A stretch of DNA of 10,763 bases, taken from positions 1-10,763 of the forward strand of contig CAJJYX010000112.1 in assembly GCA_905197435.1 (NCBI GenBank). The letters are read 5' to 3'. This document shows positions 1 through 6,184 of this stretch, piece after piece (positions within the stretch are counted from its first letter, which is position 1; each line of letters opens with the position of its first letter). Origin of the DNA: an uncultured Bacteroides sp. (GTDB lineage: Bacteria; Bacteroidota; Bacteroidia; Bacteroidales; Bacteroidaceae). The notes under the pieces are model-generated. The model was given only the letters and a program-made list of their open reading frames with translations. It was not told the DNA's origin and ran no database searches. The position numbers and the translations under genes were made by a program.

Positions 1-370
1 GAATACCCGTTCAAAAGGTACTTGAAATGGGGGCATTACGCATTGTAACATTGAAACGGCAAGAAACTACGCCAAAGCTATCAATAAGTACATCCCTCCT
101 TTGATAAATCTTATATTATCTGTTATTCTGAGCGAAGCTAATGACAGGGTAATAAGCATTGATTTACCCTCACGTCGCAAAAGTGGAAGTAGAATGCTCC
201 AAAAAGCAGAAACAGTTTGGTGAACTCTATTTTTAGACTACGAAACACTATTTAACCTATGAGCGCTTAATCCATTGATAATCAGCTTCTGTTTATCCTT
301 TTTGTTTACAAAAAAACTCTTGAAACTGTCCGTTTGGCAAGAAACGGGAAAAAGCTTATTTTTTTTCCGT
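1..370. other. Gene-free left edge
   Basis: I see no supportable gene here. All frames are broken by stops; the short open stretches at the extreme left (for example frame 3, ending at the TGA at 102-104) have no recognisable family features, although either could be the last codons of a gene that ends just outside the window. A 78-codon open frame at 275-511 overlaps both the HU promoter and the start of the HU gene and is not credible. The stretch is fairly AT-rich and ends in a T-tract at about 357-366 just before the HU promoter. Confidence 0.5.
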
Positions 371-378
371 TACCTTTG
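371..378 (+). promoter_or_regulatory. Promoter -7 element (TACCTTTG) for the HU-like gene
   Basis: TACCTTTG matches the Bacteroidetes sigma-ABfr -7 consensus TAnnTTTG exactly and lies about 100 bases before the ATG at 478, giving a leader of roughly 90 bases. No TTTG -33 element is found at the usual 19-21 base spacing. The 8-base palindrome GTGATCAC (383-390) falls in the expected transcription-start area; whether it is an operator is unknown. Confidence 0.65.
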
Positions 379-477
379 CATCGTGATCACAAACAAAAAA
401 CAATTCTTGCTGACTGACGGGCCTGGCAGGATACGAGAAAACACAATTTCTATTCTATTTATTAAAACTAAAACATT

Positions 478-978
478 ATGGCAGTATTATTTCGCAAACA
501 CGAACGTTTAAGTAATTTGGCAGACCAGAACTCTGCAAAGAAGGTATATCCTACAATTATCTACAAGTACAGCAATCCGGCAAAACTGAAAGAAGTGGCA
601 CAGGAAATCAGCACCATGTCCGGTGTGAGTGAGGGTAATTCCTACAGCGTGCTGAAAGATTTCCGCACTTATCTGAAGAAAACATTATTGGCAGGCCGTA
701 TCGTGAACATTGACGGGCTGGGACATTTCTTCCTGGCTGCGCAGAGCAAAGGCACCGATAAAGCGGAAGATTTCACCAGCAGTGATATCACGGCATTGAG
801 GATTTGCTTCCGTGCAAACAGTGATATCCGTATCATTGCATCCGGTAGCACGCGTTCGGACGGCCTTGTGCTGAAGGATGTGGACCGCATTAACGGGAAT
901 GGTGGCAGTGCTCCCGGTGAAGGCGGCAGCGGCGGTTCTGATGGTGACGGTAACCAGGGCGAGAATCCTTTGGGTTAG
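478..978 (+). CDS. HU-family (HU-HIG type) DNA-binding protein with Gly-rich tail
   Basis: A 166-residue protein of the HU-related family common in Bacteroidales (the histone-like putative DNA-binding proteins, HU-HIG domain). Seen: an N-terminal beta strand segment (YPTIIYK, residues 24-30), an HU-like helical part (about 35-70, with AQEISTMSGVSEGNSYSVLKDF), and the strand pair around GRIVNIDGLGHFFL (73-86) typical of the HU core. The last 28 residues (139-166) are almost entirely Gly, Ser, Asp, Asn and Glu, a flexible acidic tail. Known of the family: these proteins bind and bend DNA and coat the nucleoid; the specific role of members like this is largely undefined. The ATG at 478 is chosen because MAVLF-type starts are usual for the family and a good -7 promoter precedes it. 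The gene appears monocistronic, with no gene for 517 bases downstream on this strand. Confidence 0.85.
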   Translation: MAVLFRKHERLSNLADQNSAKKVYPTIIYKYSNPAKLKEVAQEISTMSGVSEGNSYSVLKDFRTYLKKTLLAGRIVNIDGLGHFFLAAQSKGTDKAEDFTSSDITALRICFRANSDIRIIASGSTRSDGLVLKDVDRINGNGGSAPGEGGSGGSDGDGNQGENPLG

Positions 979-1056
979 TAGTCTGTCGGGCTGAGGAAGT
1001 TCCGAAGATATAGAGACTGTAGGGGTTGTGATACAACTCTCTTAATTCTTTCTTTA

Positions 1057-1125
1057 AGGCGTGGATAACGCGGATTTCACGGATTTAGTTTACTGAATCC
1101 GCGTTATTCCGTGTAATCTGCGCCT
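1057..1125. repeat. Long imperfect inverted repeat (stem-loop)
   Basis: ATAACGCGGATT (1065-1076) pairs perfectly with AATCCGCGTTAT (1096-1107), a 12-bp stem with a 19-base loop. The outer ends AGGCG (1057-1061) and CGCCT (1121-1125) also pair, and the half-motif CGGATTTCACGGATTT is a short direct repeat. It lies 80 bases after the HU stop codon and is not followed by a T-run on either strand, so it is not a classical terminator. From memory (unverified), very similar GCGGATTT/CGTGTAATCTGCGCCT sequences recur between genes in Bacteroides genomes, so this is probably a dispersed intergenic repeat. Confidence 0.6.
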
Positions 1126-1199
1126 AAAATCAATCCGGCCGGCAGTGAGCATGGAGTAAACGATACCGAGGGAGAGGAAGGCACGAGGGGTATGGGCAT

Positions 1200-1260
1200 A
1201 AAAAAGGAGTACCGCCGTACTCCAACCTTTGTTAACCTTAAATCTAATACTATGAAAAAC
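1200..1260 (-). ncRNA. Probable short minus-strand RNA (about 60 nt)
   Basis: Read on the minus strand, a complete transcription unit is visible: a consensus promoter (see the entry at 1267-1297), a body of about 35 bases containing GATTTAAGGTTAACAAAGG, then a perfect 7-bp hairpin GGAGTAC-GGCG-GTACTCC (1223-1206) followed by six T (1205-1200), a textbook intrinsic terminator. The unit is too short for a protein. It may be a stand-alone small RNA or a terminated leader. I recall closely similar promoter-plus-hairpin units in other Bacteroides genomes, but cannot name the family. On the plus strand the same DNA could encode a 24-residue peptide (1252-1326), which I consider a by-product of the promoter sequence. 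The start point is estimated from the -7 box only. Confidence 0.55.
1206..1223 (-). terminator. Intrinsic terminator of the short minus-strand RNA
   Basis: Seven perfect base pairs (GGAGTAC with GTACTCC) around a 4-base loop, followed on the minus strand by T6 at 1205-1200. On the plus strand the hairpin is followed by AACCTTTG, so it works only for minus-strand transcripts. Confidence 0.7.
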
Positions 1261-1266
1261 ACATTG

Positions 1267-1297
1267 CAAAGGTACGGACTTTTTGCTTATCTCCAAA
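1267..1297 (-). promoter_or_regulatory. Consensus sigma-ABfr promoter, minus strand
   Basis: On the minus strand TTTG (1297-1294) is followed by exactly 19 bases and then TACCTTTG (1274-1267). This matches the Bacteroidetes -33/-7 consensus (TTTG, 19-21 bases, TAnnTTTG) in every fixed position, the best promoter in the window. It fires toward the hairpin at 1223-1206 and away from mutS. Confidence 0.75.
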
Positions 1298-1407
1298 TAA
1301 AGCAAATAAAAAAGACTGTTTTATAACATGTTTTAGGAAAAGATACCTCTTTGTTAAGGCTTGCTAAGGTTTTGAAGCCTCTCCGTGGCTGTTTTCTAAA
1401 AAAGAAT

Positions 1408-1415
1408 TATCTTTG
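1408..1415 (+). promoter_or_regulatory. Probable mutS promoter -7 element (TATCTTTG)
   Basis: TATCTTTG fits TAnnTTTG exactly, 80 bases before the mutS ATG. No TTTG is found at the usual -33 distance. Transcription would start at about 1421-1424, at the foot of the hairpin described in the next entry. Confidence 0.6.
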
Positions 1416-1422
1416 TGACATG

Positions 1423-1471
1423 AAGCTTTGAGCCTTGCCTGACAATTTCCTGCTCTTTTGACTCAAAGCTT
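1423..1471 (+). promoter_or_regulatory. Stem-loop in the mutS leader
   Basis: AAGCTTTGAG (1423-1432) and CTCAAAGCTT (1462-1471) are a perfect 10-bp inverted repeat separated by 29 bases. The left arm coincides with the expected 5' end of the mutS transcript and the right arm ends 24 bases before the start codon. It may protect the 5' end or affect ribosome access; no T-run follows it, so it is not a terminator. No Shine-Dalgarno sequence is seen before the ATG, which is normal for Bacteroides. Confidence 0.5.
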
Positions 1472-1495
1472 TGGAATTTTAAACTATAGACTTGT

Positions 1496-4111
1496 ATGCA
1501 CGAAGATATTGTTCTTACCCCGATGATGAAACAGTTCCTCGACTTGAAGGCAAAGCATCCCGACGCTATCATGCTGTTTCGCTGTGGTGACTTCTACGAA
1601 ACTTATTCCACCGACGCTGTCGTTGCGGCCGAAATCCTCGGCATCACCCTGACCAAGCGCGCCAACGGAAAAGGAAAGACCGTCGAGATGGCGGGCTTCC
1701 CGCATCATGCACTCGACACCTATCTGCCCAAGCTGATACGTGCCGGCAAACGTGTAGCCATCTGTGACCAGTTGGAAGACCCGAAGCTGACAAAGAAACT
1801 GGTAAAGCGGGGCATCACGGAACTGGTGACGCCGGGAGTATCCATCAATGACAATGTACTGAACTACCGGGAAAACAATTTCCTGGCTGCCGTCCATTTC
1901 GGCAAAGGAGCCTGCGGTGTGGCTTTCCTGGACATATCTACGGGCGAATTTCTGACGGCAGAAGGACCTTTCGACTATGTGGACAAGCTGCTGAACAACT
2001 TCGCCCCTAAGGAGGTGCTTTTCGAGCGTGGCAAACGCTTGATGTTCGAGGGAAATTTCGGAAACAAGTTCTTTACTTTTGAACTGGACGACTGGGTGTT
2101 TACCGAGACCTCTGCCCGCGAGAAGCTGCTGAAACATTTTGAAGTGAAGAACTTGAAAGGTTTCGGCGTGGAACATCTCAAGAACGGCATCATAGCTTCG
2201 GGTGCCATCCTCCAGTATCTCATCATGACGCAGCATACCCAGATTGGGCACATCACTTCGTTGGCACGCATCGAGGAGGATAAATATGTACGCCTGGACA
2301 AGTTCACGGTGCGCAGCCTGGAGTTGATGGGCAGTATGAACGACGGTGGCAGCAGCCTGCTGAACGTGATAGACAAAACCATCAGCCCGATGGGTGCCCG
2401 CCTGCTGAAACGCTGGCTGGTGTTCCCGCTGAAGGACGTACAGCCGATTAACGAGCGGCTGAATGTGGTGGAATACTTCTTCCGCCAACCCGATTTCAAG
2501 GAGCTGATAGAGGAACAGCTGCACCTGATAGCTGACTTGGAACGCATCATCTCCAAAGTGGCGGTGGGCCGTGTCTCTCCGCGTGAGGTAGTGGCGCTGA
2601 AGGTGGCTTTACAGGCCATCGAGCCCATCAAGGCTGCTTGTCTGGAGGCAGACAATGCCAGTCTGAACCATATAGGCGAGCAGTTGAATATCTGCCGGTC
2701 CATCCGCGACCGCATCGACAAGGAGATAGAGAATGACCCGCCGTTGCTTATCAACAAAGGTGGTGTCATCAAGTCCGGTGTCAGTGCAGAGCTGGACGAG
2801 CTTCGCCGGATAGCCTACTCCGGCAAGGATTACCTGCTGCAGATACAGCAGCGTGAAAGCGAGCTGACGGGGATTCCCAGCCTGAAGATAGGTTACAACA
2901 ATGTTTTCGGTTACTACATCGAGGTGCGGAACACGCATAAGGACAAGGTGCCGGCAGAGTGGATACGCAAACAGACCCTTGCCAATGCCGAGCGTTACAT
3001 TACCCAGGAACTGAAGGAGTACGAAGAGAAGATTCTCGGTGCGGAAGACAAGATACTGGCGCTGGAAACGCAGTTGTATACCGGACTGGTGCAATCCCTG
3101 AGCGAGTTCATTCCTGCCATTCAAATCGATGCCAACCAGATAGGCCGTCTGGACTGCCTGCTTTCCTTTGCCACGGCAGCCCGCGAGAACAACTACATAC
3201 GCCCCGTCATTGCCGATGACGATGTACTGGAAATCCGCCAGGGGCGCCATCCGGTGATTGAGAAGCAGCTCCCCATCGGCGAGAAGTACATTGCCAATGA
3301 TGTGATGCTGGACAGCCGGACACAACAGATTATTATCATTACGGGTCCCAATATGGCCGGTAAGTCTGCTTTGCTGAGGCAGACGGCATTGATTACCCTG
3401 TTGGCCCAGATCGGCAGTTTCGTGCCCGCAGAGAGTGCGCACATCGGGTTGGTGGATAAGATATTCACCCGTGTGGGTGCCAGCGACAACATTTCCGTGG
3501 GCGAGTCTACCTTTATGGTGGAGATGAACGAGGCGGCGGACATCCTGAACAATCTTTCCCCCCGCAGCCTTGTACTGTTTGATGAGCTGGGACGCGGTAC
3601 GTCCACATACGACGGTATTTCCATCGCCTGGGCCATCGTGGAGCATATCCACGAACATCCGAAGGCCAAGGCGCGCACACTGTTTGCCACGCACTACCAT
3701 GAACTGAACGAGATGGAGAAGAGCTTCAAGCGCATCAAGAACTACAATGTGTCGGTGAAGGAAATCGGCAACAAGGTCATCTTCCTGCGCAAGCTGGAGC
3801 GCGGAGGCAGTGAGCACTCTTTCGGTATTCATGTGGCAAAGATGGCGGGTATGCCGAAAAGCATCGTGAAGCGTGCCAACGATATCCTGAAACAGCTTGA
3901 GACGGACAACCGCCAGCAGGGGATTTCCGGTAAGCCGATGGCAGAAGTGGGGGAGACACGTGGCGGCATGCAGCTCAGCTTCTTCCAGCTCGATGATCCG
4001 GTATTGTGCCAGATACGCGATGAGATACTGAACCTGGATGTGAACAATCTCACACCGTTGGAGGCACTGAACAAGCTGAATGATATAAAGCGGATAGTGA
4101 AAGGGAAATAA
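1496..4111 (+). CDS. mutS: DNA mismatch repair protein MutS
   Basis: Complete MutS of 871 residues, a normal length. MutS recognises base mismatches and small loops in DNA and recruits MutL to start repair in the cytoplasm. Seen: the mismatch-binding domain with the Phe-X-Glu motif in GDFYE (F33, Y34, E35), where Phe stacks on the mispaired base; the long lever and clamp helices (about 260-540); ATPase Walker A GPNMAGKS (617-624); [15 protein letters not shown] signature; Walker [13 protein letters not shown] with D696 and E697; the ATHYHEL switch; and a beta-clamp binding peptide QLSFF (826-830) before the C-terminal oligomerisation helices. The start at 1496 is chosen because [14 protein letters not shown] aligns with the family's conserved N-terminus. 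It stands alone, preceded by its own promoter and a leader hairpin, and is convergent with the fimbrillin operon. Nothing is missing or broken. Long open frames on the opposite strand are shadows of its codon bias. Confidence 0.97.
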   Translation: MHEDIVLTPMMKQFLDLKAKHPDAIMLFRCGDFYETYSTDAVVAAEILGITLTKRANGKGKTVEMAGFPHHALDTYLPKLIRAGKRVAICDQLEDPKLTKKLVKRGITELVTPGVSINDNVLNYRENNFLAAVHFGKGACGVAFLDISTGEFLTAEGPFDYVDKLLNNFAPKEVLFERGKRLMFEGNFGNKFFTFELDDWVFTETSAREKLLKHFEVKNLKGFGVEHLKNGIIASGAILQYLIMTQHTQIGHITSLARIEEDKYVRLDKFTVRSLELMGSMNDGGSSLLNVIDKTISPMGARLLKRWLVFPLKDVQPINERLNVVEYFFRQPDFKELIEEQLHLIADLERIISKVAVGRVSPREVVALKVALQAIEPIKAACLEADNASLNHIGEQLNICRSIRDRIDKEIENDPPLLINKGGVIKSGVSAELDELRRIAYSGKDYLLQIQQRESELTGIPSLKIGYNNVFGYYIEVRNTHKDKVPAEWIRKQTLANAERYITQELKEYEEKILGAEDKILALETQLYTGLVQSLSEFIPAIQIDANQIGRLDCLLSFATAARENNYIRPVIADDDVLEIRQGRHPVIEKQLPIGEKYIANDVMLDSRTQQIIIITGPNMAGKSALLRQTALITLLAQIGSFVPAESAHIGLVDKIFTRVGASDNISVGESTFMVEMNEAADILNNLSPRSLVLFDELGRGTSTYDGISIAWAIVEHIHEHPKAKARTLFATHYHELNEMEKSFKRIKNYNVSVKEIGNKVIFLRKLERGGSEHSFGIHVAKMAGMPKSIVKRANDILKQLETDNRQQGISGKPMAEVGETRGGMQLSFFQLDDPVLCQIRDEILNLDVNNLTPLEALNKLNDIKRIVKGK

Positions 4112-4121
4112 GGATGAGGGG

Positions 4122-4168
4122 AAAAAATTCCCCCTTCCCTGTTCACGCTTGAACGGGGAAAGGGGGAA
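4122..4168 (-). terminator. Strong hairpin terminator downstream of the fimbrillin operon (distal)
   Basis: TTCCCCCTTCCCTGTTC (4128-4144) pairs with positions 4151-4168 over almost its full length with one bulge, around a 6-base loop. On the minus strand the hairpin is followed directly by T6 (4127-4122), as expected of an intrinsic terminator for the operon coming from the right. On the plus strand it begins 16 bases after the mutS stop codon but lacks a T-run after it, so for mutS it may only block or process the mRNA 3' end. Confidence 0.65.
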
Positions 4169-4180
4169 GATCAAACAAAC

Positions 4181-4222
4181 AAAAAACTGGATAAACGTGA
4201 TTCACATCAGGGAGATCCAGTT
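4181..4222 (-). terminator. Second minus-strand terminator-like hairpin (proximal)
   Basis: Minus strand: AACTGGAT (4222-4215), a 22-base loop, ATCCAGTT (4192-4185), running into T6 (4186-4181) and more TG-rich sequence. It lies about 110 bases after the stop codon of the 586-residue protein gene. The loop contains GTGAATCAC, which can form a small inner hairpin. The weak 8-bp, AT-containing stem may make it leaky, which would explain a second, stronger terminator downstream. Confidence 0.5.
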
Positions 4223-4252
4223 GCCTCAGGCAACGTGTGTGATAGCCTGAGG
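4220..4252. repeat. Competing hairpins between the convergent genes
   Basis: GTTGCCTCAGGCAAC (4220-4234) folds on itself (6-bp stem, 3-base loop). Its core CCTCAGGC (4224-4231) is also an exact inverted repeat of GCCTGAGG (4245-4252), so two mutually exclusive hairpins are possible. The first also overlaps the arm of the terminator-like hairpin at 4215-4222. Neither overlaps a coding sequence. Confidence 0.45.
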
Positions 4253-4331
4253 AAAGAAGCGGCCGCAAGCGGATTTGGTTCTGCATTGAAACCGCCCCTT
4301 ATCTTTTCAGGATTATGAATTGGAAAGCGGA

Positions 4332-6092
4332 TTAATCATTATCGATTACTTCTCCACTAATACCTCCTCCAGTCACGAGAGGCACATTGTTTACATCGTC
4401 TATCGTGATGGTATAGCAGGTATTGTGTTCTATCTTATCAAATCCTTTCATTTCACTCAACGGCTTCTTGTAGATGGCTTGGGCTGTACTGCTGCCGCTC
4501 TTCTGTGTGCCTTCCAGCAAGAGGTACATGCCTTCGGTACTTCCGATGCTGTAGGTGTAGAACAGTTGGGTATAATTCAGATAATCACCTTCTGCTGTAG
4601 CTGTCACCGTGGCTTGCAGGGTGAGCGGAGCTGTGGCCGTGGCGGCAGCGGATGCAATGATGAATGATTGGCTGTTGGCACCCACCAGTTTGATGGTTTT
4701 TGGGGTGAAACCACTATTCACGCTCACGCGCAGGTCGATTCGTGCTGCAACGCGTTCGAGTGCGGCAGATACTTGGGCTACTTCCCCGTTCCATCCTTCG
4801 GCTGTAATTTCCACTTTCTTGAACATCAGCAGCGGGCAACTCAGGTTTCCGGCAGCGGCAGTGGCCATCAGGGCTTCAAAATCAGCGGTTGTGGTGCTCT
4901 TCTCCTGAAGGTTGTTCAGCGAAACAGTGTTGTTGGCTGCAGCGTTGGCAACGATGTAGAGAGTCTTGCTTTCCTTGTTGAGGATGTTGTTCAGCGTTAT
5001 TTTCTGGCTGTCGCCCATGCTTGCGGGAGTCCATGCGGTGGACAGCAGGCCGGTGTGGGCTTTTTCCAACTTTCCTTCTGCATCAAAGAGGTAGACAGCA
5101 AGGTCCTTCACTTCACGTTCTGCTTCGTCGGCTATGGCGTAGTTTTCACCGGCTGCTGTGGCGGATGTCACGGTCACTTCGATTGTATTTCCGTTGGGAG
5201 ATACAATGGCGTCTTCGGTTTCATCGCCTTCTTCCCAGTCGGAAACTTCCAGATTGGCTACGATGGCACCATCCACCTCGTTCAGCTTAACAGTGTATTG
5301 AACATTGCGGCGCAGCGGTTTGTGGTTGCCGATGAAGGCTTCCTCGTCCAATGTAGGCACGATGTGTTCGATGCCGTCGATGGTACCTTTCATATCCAGT
5401 GTGAGGCTGCACTTTTCATTGGGGCATTCGTAAACGTAGAATACGGAGTTGTAAGTCGTCTTGCCACCGGTTGTGCTTGGAGTGAAGGTGGTCACGGTCT
5501 TGTCTTCCGTTTCTGTCAGGTTCCAGTAGTCCATGTTCTCTACATCATCTTTGTAGAAGTAGGATTGCTTCATGGCACCGGTCAGGTGTGCGTAGGTCAG
5601 CACGAAGTCTTTCACGTTGTTCTCGATGCTGATGCGTGACACTAAGCGGCGCATGGCGAAGTGTATGGCCGGGCTTGGATTGACGTTCGTCACTTTGGCT
5701 GTTTGCACGCCACGCATTTGCAGGCGACCTGGTATAGCGTTGGCGTAAACCGTGGTGCGGGTCTTGAAGTCATCGTAGTTTTTCAGGCCTTGCAGTGTGC
5801 TGTTTTCATTGGCAATGGCTTCTATGATATATTTCCCTGTGCCGGGGAAAGTGATGGAACCATTGTTCATGGTGGTGTTCTGTGCATCTACGAACTGGCC
5901 ATCTTCTTTGAATGTGTAGAGCGTCACCTCACTCAGATAGCTTTCATTTGCAGCTCGGGTACTTGTTCCTATGTCAAAAGTTACCGCTACACGGATTTCC
6001 TCACTGTTGCCCGTCTCGATGTTCTCTTCATTGGAACACCCGGAGAAGCCGAGAGCCAAAAGGGCAAAGAGGAAGAATATTTGTTTCTTCAT
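4332..6092 (-). CDS. Fimbrillin-family lipoprotein with two tandem pilin domains
   Basis: A 586-residue secreted lipoprotein: signal peptide 1-18, lipobox ending in C19, then SNEE, acidic residues typical of Bacteroidetes lipoproteins sent to the surface. Domain 1 (about 31-288) begins after a TRA motif (R46) and resembles FimB/Mfa2 or Mfa-like pilins (SEVTLYTFKEDGQF at 54-67, RLVSRISI at 149-156, ending LEVSDW at 281-286). Domain 2 (about 302-575) is a FimA-like pilin: EAEREVKDLAVYLF (323-336), ADFEALM (403-409), LERVAARIDL (445-454). Known of the family: such proteins build type V pili by strand exchange after protease trimming at an Arg. Domain 2 shares these motifs with the N-terminal domain of the upstream 777-residue protein, so the two are paralogous parts of one system. 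Last gene of the operon, 92 bases after its neighbour, with terminators following. Unusual: the fusion of two pilin units, and no Arg site before domain 2. Role (shaft, anchor or accessory) is not decided by the sequence. Confidence 0.8.
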   Translation of the reverse strand: MKKQIFFLFALLALGFSGCSNEENIETGNSEEIRVAVTFDIGTSTRAANESYLSEVTLYTFKEDGQFVDAQNTTMNNGSITFPGTGKYIIEAIANENSTLQGLKNYDDFKTRTTVYANAIPGRLQMRGVQTAKVTNVNPSPAIHFAMRRLVSRISIENNVKDFVLTYAHLTGAMKQSYFYKDDVENMDYWNLTETEDKTVTTFTPSTTGGKTTYNSVFYVYECPNEKCSLTLDMKGTIDGIEHIVPTLDEEAFIGNHKPLRRNVQYTVKLNEVDGAIVANLEVSDWEEGDETEDAIVSPNGNTIEVTVTSATAAGENYAIADEAEREVKDLAVYLFDAEGKLEKAHTGLLSTAWTPASMGDSQKITLNNILNKESKTLYIVANAAANNTVSLNNLQEKSTTTADFEALMATAAAGNLSCPLLMFKKVEITAEGWNGEVAQVSAALERVAARIDLRVSVNSGFTPKTIKLVGANSQSFIIASAAATATAPLTLQATVTATAEGDYLNYTQLFYTYSIGSTEGMYLLLEGTQKSGSSTAQAIYKKPLSEMKGFDKIEHNTCYTITIDDVNNVPLVTGGGISGEVIDND

Positions 6093-6184
6093 AATTGTTT
6101 ACTTTAGTTATTATTATCTACTATTGTTTGTTTACTGAATCAATAGTTTTTAATTTCTGTTCTTTAAGTTTGTTGTGTGAAATA
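6093..6184 (-). other. 92-base gap inside the fimbrillin operon
   Basis: AT-rich spacer between the two large operon genes. CTATTG (6121-6126) and CAATAG (6141-6146) form a weak 6-bp inverted repeat. No TAnnTTTG promoter was seen on the minus strand and no Shine-Dalgarno sequence before the ATG at 6092, so the downstream gene is probably co-transcribed. Confidence 0.5.

Noticed and set aside
1090..1305. Open frame of 71 codons on the minus strand between HU and mutS
   Set aside because: It begins upstream of the strong minus-strand promoter and crosses the intrinsic terminator and the inverted repeat. It is better explained by the small RNA unit and the repeat. Pipelines may annotate it because the DNA is conserved.
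1252..1326. 24-codon plus-strand frame starting MKNTLQRYG
   Set aside because: Its start overlaps the minus-strand promoter, so its conservation can be explained by the promoter. No plus-strand promoter or ribosome site was seen.
2609..4174. Open frame of 521 codons on the minus strand opposite mutS (also 346 codons at 1484-2524)
   Set aside because: It lies entirely within a complete, well-conserved mutS and arises from the codon bias of that gene. No domain features are visible and it starts or ends inside hairpins.
4668..5639. Open frame of 323 codons on the plus strand opposite the 586-residue lipoprotein gene
   Set aside because: The product is a Cys/Phe/Val-rich shadow without motifs, whereas the minus strand encodes a clear lipoprotein with signal peptide and pilin motifs.
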